Shown here: one piece after another, positions 13,336 to 21,208 of the stretch | Layout of the letters: the number at the start of each line of letters is the position of its first letter | Position numbering within the stretch: the first letter of the stretch is position 1 | Source of the DNA: Candidatus Sulfotelmatobacter sp. | GTDB lineage: Bacteria > Acidobacteriota > Terriglobia > Terriglobales > Acidobacteriaceae | Assembly: GCA_030037515.1 (NCBI GenBank) | Contig: JASHRE010000311.1 | Location: 1-21,413, forward strand | Direction: 5' to 3' | DNA: 21,413 bases | Notes under the pieces: model-generated | The model's database searches: none | Told to the model about the DNA's origin: nothing | Seen by the model: only the letters and a program-made list of their open reading frames with translations | Position numbers and translations under genes: made by a program

Positions 13336-15384
13336 ATGGATCTCCTCGCCAAAATTCGCACGATTCCGACTGAGCCAGGCGTGTATCTCTATAAGAACGC
13401 CGAAGGCGAAGTGATTTATGTCGGGAAGGCGAAGAACCTGCGCCACCGCGTTTCCAGCTACTTTCATGAAGGCCGTTGGGAAGATGCCAAGACGGGCACA
13501 CTGGTGCGCGAGGCGGTCGATGTTGACTACATCGTTGTCGCGAACAACAAAGAGGCGCTGGCGCTCGAAAACAATCTGATCAAGCAGCGCAAGCCGCGTT
13601 TCAATATTTTGCTGCGGGATGACAAGACGTATCCGTATGTGAAGCTCACACTGAGCGAACGCTTTCCGCGCGTATACGTGACGCGCCGCCTGCGGAGGGA
13701 TGGGAGCGAATATTACGGACCGTATTTTCCGGCCAATCTCGCCTATCGCATCGTCGACCTCATCCATCGCAATTTCCTGATTCCATCATGCAAGGTCGAC
13801 CTGACGCGCTTTCATCCTCGGCCGTGTTTGCAGTACTACATCAAGCGCTGTCTGGGCCCGTGCGTGAAGGATTTAACCACGCCGGAGACGTATCAGGAAG
13901 CCGTGCGGGATGTGAAACTTTTCTTGGAGGGTCGTCCGACTGATCTGGCGCGCTCTCTGCGCGAGCGCATGGAACGGGCCGCCGCCGATCAGGAATACGA
14001 ACGGGCGGCGCGGTATCGCGACCTGATTTCGACGGTCGAGCAGTTGCAAGAACGTCAGCGCATCGCGGCGGCTGAAGGCGATGACGCCGACGTTTTCGGA
14101 TATCACTACGAAAATGGCATGCTGGCCGTGAATCTATTTCACATGCGCGGGGGGAAGATGGTCGACCGCCGGGAATTTTTCTGGGAGGATCTGCCCGAGT
14201 TCGAGGCGAGCGCAGAAGCCGAGGTCGGCACCGATCATGCAGGGAGCGCCGCCCCCGGCTGGCCAGGCGGTGCTCGAGCGGGGACGGGCGCGCTCGCCCG
14301 TGCGGCCGAGCAAAGCTCGCCGGCTCAGTTTGCCGACCGCACCGATGAGCCCGAAGCCAATCCCGACCTGGTTTCGCTCGGAGACGGGCCCGAGCACCCG
14401 TGCTTACACGAGCAGGGACAAAACGAACCCAGTTTTCATCCAGGCGATTTTTTTTCTGCACTGCTGATGCAGCTTTACATCGGGCAACCGTACGTACCTC
14501 GAAATCTGTACATCCCCGTGGACTTTGAGGACCGGGAAGAATTGGAAGACTTGCTCTCCGAGCAAGGTGCAGGGGCCGCTGCCCGCGCTGCACGCGTCCA
14601 CATTCTGGTTCCGCAGCGTGGTGATAAGCGCTCCCTGATCGATCTTGCCGGCAACAATGCCAAGCAGTCATACGACCAGCGCTTCCGTGTGCTCAAGCCG
14701 AATGCACGCAAAATCCAGGAAGAATTGCAGGAAACGCTTGGTCTGCAGAAATTGCCCAGGCGCATCGAATGCTTCGACATCTCGCACATTCAGGGTGCGG
14801 AAACCGTCGCATCGATGGTCGTGTGGGAAGAGGGCAAGATGAAGAACTCCGATTATCGGAAGTTCATCGTCCGCACGGTCCAAGGCGTCGACGATTTCGC
14901 CTCCATGCGCGAAGTGGTCAGACGCCGCTACAAACGTTTGCAGGAAGAAAACAAGCCGCTGCCGAGCCTGGTCTTGATTGACGGCGGACTGGGGCAACTG
15001 CATGCCGCCGCCGAAGCGCTCAACGCGCTCGAAATCATCAATCAGCCGCTCGCCGCGATCGCCAAGCGCGAGGAAATTCTTTATGTCTATGGGCAGGAGA
15101 AGGATCCCATCGCCCTCGATCACCACTCGCCGGTGCTGCACCTGATCCAGATGGTGCGCGATGAGGCGCACCGCTTCGCCGTCACCTTCCATCGCAAACG
15201 GCGGCAGATGCGGGATCGAGCGACGGAACTGCTGGAAATTCCTGGCGTCGGCGCCAGTACTTCTCGACGATTGCTTGAACACTTCGGCAGCTTGCAGGCG
15301 GTCAAACAGGCCGACGCTGCAGCATTGTCGGCGGTTGTCACACGCAGCCAGGCCGAGGCAATCCGGAATTATTTTCGGAAATAG
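13336..15384 (+). CDS. uvrC: UvrABC nucleotide-excision-repair endonuclease subunit UvrC
   Basis: A 682-residue protein that makes the 3' and 5' incisions around DNA lesions after UvrAB loading. In order: GIY-YIG nuclease (15-95; GVYLY, VIYVGKAKN, likely metal ligand Glu78); a four-cysteine segment (Cys152, 164, 172, 176); the UVR/UvrB-binding helix (about 205-240, AAADQEYERAARYRDLI); an RNase-H-like endonuclease domain with Asp481 (CFDISH), Asp549 (LIDGGLGQL) and His619 (TFHRKRR), matching the known Asp-Asp-His triad; and a helix-hairpin-helix at 631-680 (LLEIPGVGASTSRRLLEHFG). Length exceeds the usual ~600 residues because of a Gly/Ala/Pro-rich insertion at about 292-368, between the two nuclease halves. 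The reading frame is continuous. ATG 13336 gives the canonical start; the ribosome binding site is weak. No repair genes adjoin it. Confidence 0.97.
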   Translation: MDLLAKIRTIPTEPGVYLYKNAEGEVIYVGKAKNLRHRVSSYFHEGRWEDAKTGTLVREAVDVDYIVVANNKEALALENNLIKQRKPRFNILLRDDKTYPYVKLTLSERFPRVYVTRRLRRDGSEYYGPYFPANLAYRIVDLIHRNFLIPSCKVDLTRFHPRPCLQYYIKRCLGPCVKDLTTPETYQEAVRDVKLFLEGRPTDLARSLRERMERAAADQEYERAARYRDLISTVEQLQERQRIAAAEGDDADVFGYHYENGMLAVNLFHMRGGKMVDRREFFWEDLPEFEASAEAEVGTDHAGSAAPGWPGGARAGTGALARAAEQSSPAQFADRTDEPEANPDLVSLGDGPEHPCLHEQGQNEPSFHPGDFFSALLMQLYIGQPYVPRNLYIPVDFEDREELEDLLSEQGAGAAARAARVHILVPQRGDKRSLIDLAGNNAKQSYDQRFRVLKPNARKIQEELQETLGLQKLPRRIECFDISHIQGAETVASMVVWEEGKMKNSDYRKFIVRTVQGVDDFASMREVVRRRYKRLQEENKPLPSLVLIDGGLGQLHAAAEALNALEIINQPLAAIAKREEILYVYGQEKDPIALDHHSPVLHLIQMVRDEAHRFAVTFHRKRRQMRDRATELLEIPGVGASTSRRLLEHFGSLQAVKQADAAALSAVVTRSQAEAIRNYFRK

Positions 15385-15421
15385 CTTTGCTTCGGTGCCC
15401 GCACGAGACCAAATATCTTAA

Positions 15422-15693
15422 TTAAGGATTCGGTGCCGCAGGCTGAACCAGGCGCTGGCTCTTCCGGGCTTTTGCCTTCCTTAGGCGCAGTGCGTCGTCG
15501 ACCCACTGCCGGCGGTTTTCAGAACTTTCACGCGAGCCACAGGATCATCCCACGCCGGATCAGCCTTTTCGCGATAAATCAGATTCAGGTGGGCCAGGGC
15601 GTTGTCGTGATCGAGACGCCGTTGAAGGGCGTTGTTCAGATTATTTGTTCCGTCCTCGATGATGGACTGGTTCCTGGTCCACAGTTCGTCGGG
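15422..15693 (-). pseudogene. C-terminal remnant of a TPR protein, frameshifted
   Basis: Minus-strand sequence from about 15693 reads NNLNNALQRRLDHDNALAHL, then NLIYREKADPAWDDPVARVK and VLKTA. After a one-base shift near 15510 it continues RQWVDDALRLRKAKARKSQ to a TAA at 15422. The pattern of DNA-x-AHLNLIYREKAD followed by W-x-DDAL-x-x-RKAKA is the C-terminal signature of tetratricopeptide proteins that I associate with Acidobacteriota. Everything upstream of this tail is missing, and the first part overlaps the 3' end of the membrane-protein gene in another frame. It looks like the stump of a deleted gene. Confidence 0.55.
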
Positions 15694-16313
15694 TCATTTG
15701 CGGAGTGCCGCTTTGCCAGGAACTCGACAAACCGGGCCCCTTCCTCTGCGTGCGAGTTTGCCCAGGCGCGGGAGTTTGCATTTTTCGTCTTGAGCGCGAA
15801 CCACACCACCACGCCGATCATCCCCAGCCAGCCAAGCAGCCGGACAACCCCCGCAATGCTGGTGTCACAGCTGAGTACGCCCATGCTGGAAAATATCCTG
15901 AACCAGTCATGCTCGACAAAATCCGGATCGCCGGTCGTGACCAGGGGCAGAACTTGTGCGCGCGCATCAGCCATATAGGTCGCCGTGTAGAGCCAGTTTT
16001 CAAAAAAGAAGAACGAGCAGAAGACAAAACCGGTGGTTTGCCGCTCCTTGAAGAAGTACGCGGCTAACAGAAAGGGAACCATCCACTGCAGCAGCGTTCC
16101 CCCCCAAAGATAAAGAGTTGGACCGAACCAGCGGAACAGATTGTGTCCGCCTTCGTGAACCACAAGGTTTGCGGTATCGATGAACAGGAACCCGCCGTGA
16201 GCCCGGAAAGCGTAGATGAGAAAGCTGACGTAGAAAATCAGCCAGCCGGCCAGGGCCGGCCGCGAGACCGGCTTCCACGGCTCGTCAAAAATAGATTGCA
16301 AAAACTCCCGCAT
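15636..16313 (-). CDS. Integral membrane protein with HEGGH motif, putative M50-type metalloprotease
   Basis: A 225-residue protein with about five hydrophobic segments (20-38, 62-87, 93-113, 138-150, 152-175). At the start of the second lies VVHEGGHNLFRWFG, an HExxH zinc motif (His53, Glu54, His57) inside or beside a membrane helix, followed by LWGGTLLQWMVP. This layout is typical of membrane-embedded site-2-protease-like (M50/M50B-like) families. Possible third ligands are Glu105 and Asp131 or His135; none is certain. Residues after about 180 are polar, lack family character, and overlap in another frame with the TPR-gene remnant, so the true C-terminus may have been altered by a deletion. 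ATG 16313 is preceded by AGCAGGTCAGGC. Substrate unknown. Confidence 0.72.
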   Translation of the reverse strand: MREFLQSIFDEPWKPVSRPALAGWLIFYVSFLIYAFRAHGGFLFIDTANLVVHEGGHNLFRWFGPTLYLWGGTLLQWMVPFLLAAYFFKERQTTGFVFCSFFFFENWLYTATYMADARAQVLPLVTTGDPDFVEHDWFRIFSSMGVLSCDTSIAGVVRLLGWLGMIGVVVWFALKTKNANSRAWANSHAEEGARFVEFLAKRHSANDPTNCGPGTSPSSRTEQII

Positions 16314-16520
16314 GCCTGACCTGCTTCATGAAATTCTATGAGTCCTGGAGCGGTCCGGGCAGATTACGAACGTGCGAGAATTGGCAAAGATGCAGTGCCG
16401 TGGCTAGGGAACTTGGGCTCCGCCCGCCGGCCGAAGGCGTCCTCATCCCATCGCGCCAAGACAGGCGCGCCCGGGACCCGGGGAGTCTGTTCCTACCTGT
16501 GCGTTCCCAAACTGAGACCG

Positions 16521-16526
16521 TAGAAT
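16521..16526 (+). promoter_or_regulatory. Possible -10 box for the SDR gene
   Basis: TAGAAT (5/6 match to TATAAT) lies 24 nt before the SDR ATG, followed by AGGAA (16535-16539) as a possible ribosome binding site. No clear -35 box is seen. The same TAGAAT precedes the lipoprotein-like gene at 7237-7242. Confidence 0.3.
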
Positions 16527-16550
16527 CGAGAGATAGGAACATCGAGCACT

Positions 16551-17309
16551 ATGGCAAAAGCGGAACTTGGCACTCTGATCGTCACCGGAGCGAGCCGCGG
16601 CATTGGTGCGGCGGTGGCCCGGCTGGCGGCATCCCGCGGATATCGAGTGGCGGTGAACTTTCAAAGCGGCGAAGCGGAAGCCCGAACCTTGGCGAACGAA
16701 ATCGTCCGCAACGGGGGCCGTGCGCTTGCGATCCAGGCCGATGTCGCCCGCGAAGAAGACATCGTCGGGATGTTTCAAACGGCAGAGCGCGGATTAGGAC
16801 CGATCGCCACACTCGTCAACAATGCGGGAATCACGGGAGGCTTTGCCCGCGTAGACGCCGTTTCTGCCGACGCCCTCAAGCGTGTGTTCGCTGTGAACGT
16901 CATCGGCGCCATGTTGTGCGCCCGGGAGGCGGTGAAGCGCCTGTCGACCAAAAACGGCGGACCGGGCGGGGCCATCGTCAACATTTCGTCGCGGGCCGCG
17001 CACACCGGAGCGGCCGGCGAATGGGTACACTACGCGGCCACGAAAGGTGCGATCGACAGCTTTACGATCGGGTTGGCGCGCGAAGTGGCAACCGAAGGCA
17101 TTCGCGTCAACGCCGTCGCTCCAGGGTTGACTGAGACCGGTCTGCATGCGGCCAACGGTGAGCCGGGACGCTTGCAGCGCCTCATACCGTCCATTCCGAT
17201 GCAAAGAGCGGGACAGCCAGAGGAAATCGCAGAAGCAGTGCTGTGGTTGCTTTCACCTGCGGCTTCGTACGTGACCGGCGCGATTGTGAACGTTGGCGGA
17301 GGACGGTAA
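16551..17309 (+). CDS. Short-chain dehydrogenase/reductase, YgfF-like
   Basis: A 252-residue classical SDR with a Rossmann fold. The cofactor motif TGASRGIG is at 12-19, the structural NNAG at 90-93, Asn116 in VNVIG, the catalytic Ser147 region in NISSRAA, and Tyr161/Lys165 in YAATK. The spacing from Ser to Tyr and the segments GAAGEWVHYAATKGAIDS and GEPGRLQRLIPSIPMQRAG resemble the E. coli YgfF/glucose-1-dehydrogenase-like branch more than FabG. The basic residue at the cofactor motif (Arg16) and the NFQSG stretch after strand 2 suggest NADP(H). The substrate is unknown. It is a single gene with a possible promoter just upstream and is convergent with the unknown helical-protein gene, with only 20 nt between stops. 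Confidence 0.92.
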   Translation: MAKAELGTLIVTGASRGIGAAVARLAASRGYRVAVNFQSGEAEARTLANEIVRNGGRALAIQADVAREEDIVGMFQTAERGLGPIATLVNNAGITGGFARVDAVSADALKRVFAVNVIGAMLCAREAVKRLSTKNGGPGGAIVNISSRAAHTGAAGEWVHYAATKGAIDSFTIGLAREVATEGIRVNAVAPGLTETGLHAANGEPGRLQRLIPSIPMQRAGQPEEIAEAVLWLLSPAASYVTGAIVNVGGGR

Positions 17310-17310
17310 A

Positions 17311-17331
17311 CCCAGTTCCCAGTTCTCGGTT
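17311..17331. repeat. Three tandem heptamers (CCCAGTT type)
   Basis: CCCAGTT, CCCAGTT and CTCGGTT follow one another exactly, filling the 20-nt gap between two convergent stop codons and overlapping the TAA of the minus-strand gene. A related pair, CAGTTGC-CAGTTAC, occurs at 19098-19111. Short tandem heptamers of this kind resemble the STRR repeats known from some bacteria. Confidence 0.5.
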
Positions 17332-18103
17332 AACTCGTGCGCTCCTTGGTCCCTAGAATGGCGGTGCGCAGATACGATTTTGTCTTTTCCGGAAGGCGTG
17401 AGGTGTGCAACACATCGCGCAAAAGCGGCGGCGGCAGATGCCGGGCGAATTCCATGGCGCGAGCCAGCGGGGTACTTGCATTTCGCAGCAGCGCCACACG
17501 AACTTCGTGCCGGACATTCCACTTGTCGTGATGACACACCGCGTGCACGAATGCGGGAGCGGATCCCGGAGAGTGCAGAGCCTTGACGACGGCGGCTTCG
17601 GTGATGCGGGCGTTCTCGAGGGCAGCCTGCCAGACTCGGGATTCTTTGTCGAGCAACAACGCGGCGGCGACGAAGCTCGACGATCGCCGGGCGAGTGAGA
17701 GCCGTTCGCCGAGCGAGATCGAAGCAAGCCGCGATACGAGCAACTCATCGGCAAGGCGCTTCAAATCGGCCGCAACCGCAGGCGTCAGTGAGAGCTGCAT
17801 CAGATCAAACGTGTAGAGTTCACGGATCAGCCGCAAAGCCATGTGCCGCGGAGAATGCGGATGCGTCGCGACCGCGAATCGTACTTTTCGCGACTTCAGC
17901 ACGTTTCGATTCTTGCTGAGTTGTTCGATCTGCTCCGGAGACAGGTCGCGGTTCCTGAGCTGTGCAAGCGCCAAATCTTCCGACAGGGAAAACTCGGCCG
18001 ACGGAAGTTCGAGGGAATGAAGTTGGACGGAATCCTGAATCGGGGCTGGCGCTTCGGCGGATTCGTTCGCATCGCCCGAATGAACTGGATTCTCAATCGT
18101 CAT
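17330..18103 (-). CDS. Conserved helical protein of unknown function
   Basis: A 257-residue protein with no signal peptide or membrane segment. Residues 1-45 are acidic and variable; the rest is predicted to be almost wholly alpha-helical, with leucine/alanine-rich stretches such as MALRLIRELYTFDLMQLSLT, LAARR-like SLARRSSSFVAAALLLDK and ARAMEFARHLPPPLLRDVLH. The repeated pattern of two short helices (for example WQAALENARITEAAVVKAL, then VHAVCHHDKWNVRHEVRVAL) is suggestive of HEAT-like or DUF2336-like repeats, but I do not recognise a named family. Its ATG overlaps the stop codon of the upstream kinase gene by four bases (ATGA), so translation is coupled and the two are one operon. A functional link with the kinase is inferred from this only. 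Confidence 0.78.
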   Translation of the reverse strand: MTIENPVHSGDANESAEAPAPIQDSVQLHSLELPSAEFSLSEDLALAQLRNRDLSPEQIEQLSKNRNVLKSRKVRFAVATHPHSPRHMALRLIRELYTFDLMQLSLTPAVAADLKRLADELLVSRLASISLGERLSLARRSSSFVAAALLLDKESRVWQAALENARITEAAVVKALHSPGSAPAFVHAVCHHDKWNVRHEVRVALLRNASTPLARAMEFARHLPPPLLRDVLHTSRLPEKTKSYLRTAILGTKERTS

Positions 18104-19062
18104 GCGTCATTGGTTGCACCGCGGGATTCATCGAGCAGGCTTTTGGCTGCCTCTCGCGCCATGCGCAGGGCTCCGTGTACAGGCTCGACGACCTCTGGAG
18201 TTAGTTCTACGCGCGGGTCGAGCCGGCAAAGTTCATTGTAGAAAGTCTCGCGGACGGTAGCAGCGTGACGAAAGACACCGCCGATCATGGCCACTGGGAC
18301 AGCGCCGGTCTCATTGGCGGGAAAAAGACGGCGGCACACGATGCCGACGATGCGAGCCAATTCTTTGCCGGCATTGAATTGAATCTGCAAAGCCAATTCG
18401 TCATTGCTGCTGGCCACGGCTGGAAATAAGGCAGCGAAATCAGGAGGGGGAACCGAGTTGGCGAACCGAGCGAGATCGTTCATCGAAGCAGCGGACCAGG
18501 GTTGGCACAAAGCCGCCAGGAATGGGCGGTGAACGAAATCTTGCGTCTCCCCGCTGTTTTCCTCGCTCGCTCGCAGAATGGCTCTAACGGCTTCGCGTCC
18601 CATCCAATGGGCTGAGCCTTCATCGCCGATGTCGAATCCCCAGCCGCCGGCGCGAGTGGTCACTCCCTGGCGGTTGCGTCCAAAGGCGCTCGATCCGGTG
18701 CCGGCGATAACGATCACCCCCGGGCCGATGTCGAATGCGGCATGGAGAGATGTCTCCATATCGCCGATCACTTCGATCTGGTTCGGAAGAATTTCGGCGA
18801 GAGCGTTGTGAACGACCGCAGCGATTTCTGGGCGTCCCGCGCCGGAAGCGCCGAGGCACGTGCATGCAATCTCGGCCGACCCGATTCCTGCCGCAGCACA
18901 AGCCCGGCGTACCGCATCGTGCAGGGACTGCCGAGCGCGCCGTTCGCCGACGCGGATCACATTGCTGGGACCGGCCACAACAGTGGCGAGAATGCGAGAG
19001 CCATCGCCCAGCGCACACGTGGTCTTCGTTCCGCCGCCATCGATGCCGAGATAATAGGGCAC
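18100..19062 (-). CDS. BadF/BadG-type ATPase, N-acetylglucosamine-kinase-like sugar kinase
   Basis: A 320-residue ASKHA-fold kinase. Phosphate-1 loop GIDGGGTKT (6-14), predicted catalytic Asp101 in VIGDMETSLHAAF, phosphate-2 loop AGTGSSAFG (120-128), and the family motif GGWGFDIGDEGSAHWMG (139-155) are present, as is an adenosine-motif-like MIGGVFRHAA near 265. This set is shared by the eukaryote-type N-acetylglucosamine/N-acetylmuramic acid kinases and the BadF/BcrA ATPase group. The short single-domain form and lack of the iron-sulfur cysteines of benzoyl-CoA reductase activators favour an amino-sugar kinase. The start is GTG 19062, since MPYYLGIDGGG is the expected N-terminus. It is the first gene of a coupled pair with the helical protein. 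A sugar transporter lies divergently 650 bp away, which supports sugar uptake plus phosphorylation without proving it. Confidence 0.85.
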   Translation of the reverse strand: MPYYLGIDGGGTKTTCALGDGSRILATVVAGPSNVIRVGERRARQSLHDAVRRACAAAGIGSAEIACTCLGASGAGRPEIAAVVHNALAEILPNQIEVIGDMETSLHAAFDIGPGVIVIAGTGSSAFGRNRQGVTTRAGGWGFDIGDEGSAHWMGREAVRAILRASEENSGETQDFVHRPFLAALCQPWSAASMNDLARFANSVPPPDFAALFPAVASSNDELALQIQFNAGKELARIVGIVCRRLFPANETGAVPVAMIGGVFRHAATVRETFYNELCRLDPRVELTPEVVEPVHGALRMAREAAKSLLDESRGATNDA

Positions 19063-19097
19063 GGGTTAGTTCTAACACAGAAGCAGCTGCCGGCTTG

Positions 19098-19111
19098 CAG
19101 TTGCCAGTTAC
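19098..19111. repeat. Two tandem heptamers (CAGTTGC type)
   Basis: CAGTTGC is followed directly by CAGTTAC in the DNA upstream of the kinase gene. It is the second occurrence in the window of the CAGTT-centred 7-bp period seen at 17311-17331. Confidence 0.35.
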
Positions 19112-19263
19112 CATGGAGCCGATGGCCGATTGGACCCCGAAGTCGATTCGGTCAGCGGGAGCATAAACTCTCACTCGCGGAAGTAGCCGAGTCCATCCAT
19201 AATGTACGGTTTGTGAAAATGCACGGTTTGGAGAGCGCACGCTTGGCGAAGCAGGAATGGCAA

Positions 19264-19648
19264 ATGGAATTTCTATCACGGAACTCAGCAACCGTGGCGT
19301 TGCTCGCGGCGTGCAGTTTCACCGCACCTGGCGAAGCTCTGGCATTCCTCGGCAATGTCGCCGACGTGGACCTGGCTTCGACCCTGCCGCGATTGGTGCG
19401 CGGCAATCACGATCACGGGTTGCGGCGGGAAGCCATCGTGGTGCTGCCCGCAAGCCCATGGTCTGTGCATTGGGATGGCGGGGAAGGGGCGGCGGCGCAA
19501 AGCGGGGGAGTCGATGGGACATCTGGCAACCGGGCCTCCGGGTTCGTCGCACGCCGTGTGCAACGACGGCGAGTGTGCGTTATGGCTGGCCGCATTTTCC
19601 TCGGAAAGTTACGACCCCACGGAAACAGTCTGGAGAAAGGTCGTGTAG
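19264..19648 (+). pseudogene. Unknown small gene broken by one frameshift
   Basis: ATG 19264 with AGGA 7 nt upstream opens MEFLSRNSATVALLAACSFT, then APGEALAFLGNVADVDLAST, LPRLVRGNHDHGLRREAIVV and LPASPWSVHWDGG. Third codon positions are GC-rich, as in real genes here. After the G-rich run at about 19480-19495 this frame loses coding character, while the next frame gains it: ESMGHLATGPPGSSHAVCND, then GECALWLAAFSSESYDPTET and VWRKVV, ending at TAG 19648. Joined, this is a ~127-residue protein. I do not recognise the family. The longer plus-strand open frame extending back to 18742 is only the antisense shadow of the kinase. The rest of the kinase-transporter gap (19063-19263, 19649-19718) shows nothing else apart from the heptamer pair. 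Confidence 0.45.
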
Positions 19649-19718
19649 GCTTGTCAGCCCCATCTCTGTCTGGCCTCTGCGGTGCCCCGTCGAAATCCTG
19701 GCTGGCGCGTGATCCGGC

Positions 19719-21185
19719 ATGGGTCTGAACCGGTTTGATTTCGCGATTATCGCGCTGTATTTGGCGGGAATCACCGCGTTCGGCTTGCGCTTTCGCAAAA
19801 AACAGCGCACGCTGCGCGATTATTTTCTTGCCGGACGCGGCATCCCATGGTGGGCCATCGCTCTCTCGATTGTTGCCGCCGAAACCAGCACGCTCACGAT
19901 CATTAGCATTCCTGGGCTGGCCTATGATTCCAATCTCACGTTTCTGCAAGTCGTCATGGGGTATGTGGTCGGCCGGATCGTAATCAGCTTTGTGCTGTTG
20001 CCACATTATTTCCGCGGGGATCTCTACACCGCCTACGAACTGATCGAGCGGCGCTTCGGACGCGGGTTGCGCTCGTTCACCGCGGGATTATTCCTGCTCA
20101 CGCGTGCGGCGGCCGAGGGCGTGCGCGTGTACGCTGTTTCGATCGTGGTCTCGATCGCACTCGGGACCGGTCAAATTCTCTCCATCGCGATCATCACTGC
20201 GTTGACGCTTATCTATACATTCGAAGGTGGACTGGCCGCCGTGATTTGGACCGATGTGGTGCAGACGGCGATCTATGTTGGCGGAACGCTGGTCGGGCTG
20301 TTCAGCATCGCACACCTCGTTCCCGGAGGCTGGCCTGCCATTCGCGCCGCCGCAGCTCCCGCTGGCAAACTGCAGATTTTCGACTTCCACGCCAATTTCC
20401 TCGCGCCTTACACCTTCTGGGCCGGGGTGATTGGCGGGACGTTTTTTACCGTGGCCAGTCACGGTACCGATCAACTCATCGTGCAGCGCCTGCTGGCCGC
20501 GCCGGGACAGAAACAATCGAGAACGGCGCTGATTTCCAGTGGCGTGGCGATCCTGTTTCAGTTTGCCCTTTTTCTGATCGTCGGGGTCATGCTCTGGGCG
20601 TACTACCGTGTGCCTTCGGCGGCGTTTGGGAGGGCGGACCGCATTTATCCGACGTTCATCGTGAACAAAATGCCGCATGGAATTTCCGGTCTGCTGATTG
20701 CGGCCATTCTCGCTGCGGCTAAGTCGAACTTGAGCGCGGCGCTCAATTCGCTGTCCTCCAGCGCGATTCTCGATTTTTACGAACGCTTCCGGCCACGACT
20801 TGACGAACCAACAAAGATGCGCCTGTCGCGCCTGGCCACGCTAGTCTGGGCCATGGTTCTTTTCGGCCTGGCATTGATTGCCTTGCGCAAAGCCGGGCGC
20901 GTGGTCGAGGTCGGACTGCAAATAGCTTCCGTGGCCTATGGAGCGTTATTGGGTGCATTTCTGCTCGGTGTCCTTACCAGGCGCGCAAACCAGACCGGAG
21001 CCGCGCTCGGGATGATTTGCGGTCTTATCGCGGAACTCTATTTGTGGCTTGGCACACAAGTTCCCTGGACCTGGTGGGTTCTGATCGGAACCAGCGTGAC
21101 GTTCGGGATGGGATGGATCGCAAGCGGCCTCACTTCCCAAACTCCGGCAGAGCGCGATCTGTCTTCTTCGAGCGGTCACAGCTGA
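19719..21185 (+). CDS. Sodium:solute symporter (SSS family)
   Basis: A 488-residue inner-membrane transporter with about 13 hydrophobic segments, which moves a solute inward using the sodium gradient. Family marks: FDFAIIALYLAGITAFGL (TM1), a DYFLAGRGIPWWAIALSIVA loop-TM2 segment in which SSS proteins coordinate sodium, ETSTLTIISIPG, EGGLAAVIWTDVVQTAIYVG (a core SSS signature), GTFFTVASHGTDQLIVQRLL, and AAILAAAKSNLSAALNSLSS (TM8, whose Ser/Asn-rich stretch contributes to the sodium site). The C-terminal tail is short and polar. ATG 19719 is a good start by alignment of TM1, though the ribosome binding site is weak. Substrate could be a sugar, given the nearby kinase, or a vitamin or carboxylate. 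The APC permease starts 23 nt downstream but has its own -10 box. Confidence 0.92.
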   Translation: MGLNRFDFAIIALYLAGITAFGLRFRKKQRTLRDYFLAGRGIPWWAIALSIVAAETSTLTIISIPGLAYDSNLTFLQVVMGYVVGRIVISFVLLPHYFRGDLYTAYELIERRFGRGLRSFTAGLFLLTRAAAEGVRVYAVSIVVSIALGTGQILSIAIITALTLIYTFEGGLAAVIWTDVVQTAIYVGGTLVGLFSIAHLVPGGWPAIRAAAAPAGKLQIFDFHANFLAPYTFWAGVIGGTFFTVASHGTDQLIVQRLLAAPGQKQSRTALISSGVAILFQFALFLIVGVMLWAYYRVPSAAFGRADRIYPTFIVNKMPHGISGLLIAAILAAAKSNLSAALNSLSSSAILDFYERFRPRLDEPTKMRLSRLATLVWAMVLFGLALIALRKAGRVVEVGLQIASVAYGALLGAFLLGVLTRRANQTGAALGMICGLIAELYLWLGTQVPWTWWVLIGTSVTFGMGWIASGLTSQTPAERDLSSSSGHS

Positions 21186-21190
21186 TCGCG

Positions 21191-21196
21191 TATACT
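21191..21196 (+). promoter_or_regulatory. Possible -10 box for the APC permease
   Basis: TATACT (5/6 match to TATAAT) lies 12 nt before the permease ATG and directly after the symporter stop. No Shine-Dalgarno lies between, so the transcript would have a leader of only about six bases. No convincing -35 box is seen. Confidence 0.35.
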
Positions 21197-21208
21197 CGAC
21201 GATTTCGT

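Noticed and set aside
13841..14671. 276-aa minus-strand open frame
   Set aside because: It is antisense to uvrC, rich in Arg, Pro and Ser as expected for the shadow of a GC-rich gene, with no start context.
18742..19263. Long plus-strand open frame running from the kinase into the upstream region
   Set aside because: The first part is the antisense shadow of the kinase. Only the portion after 19264 has its own ribosome binding site and coding-like codon use.
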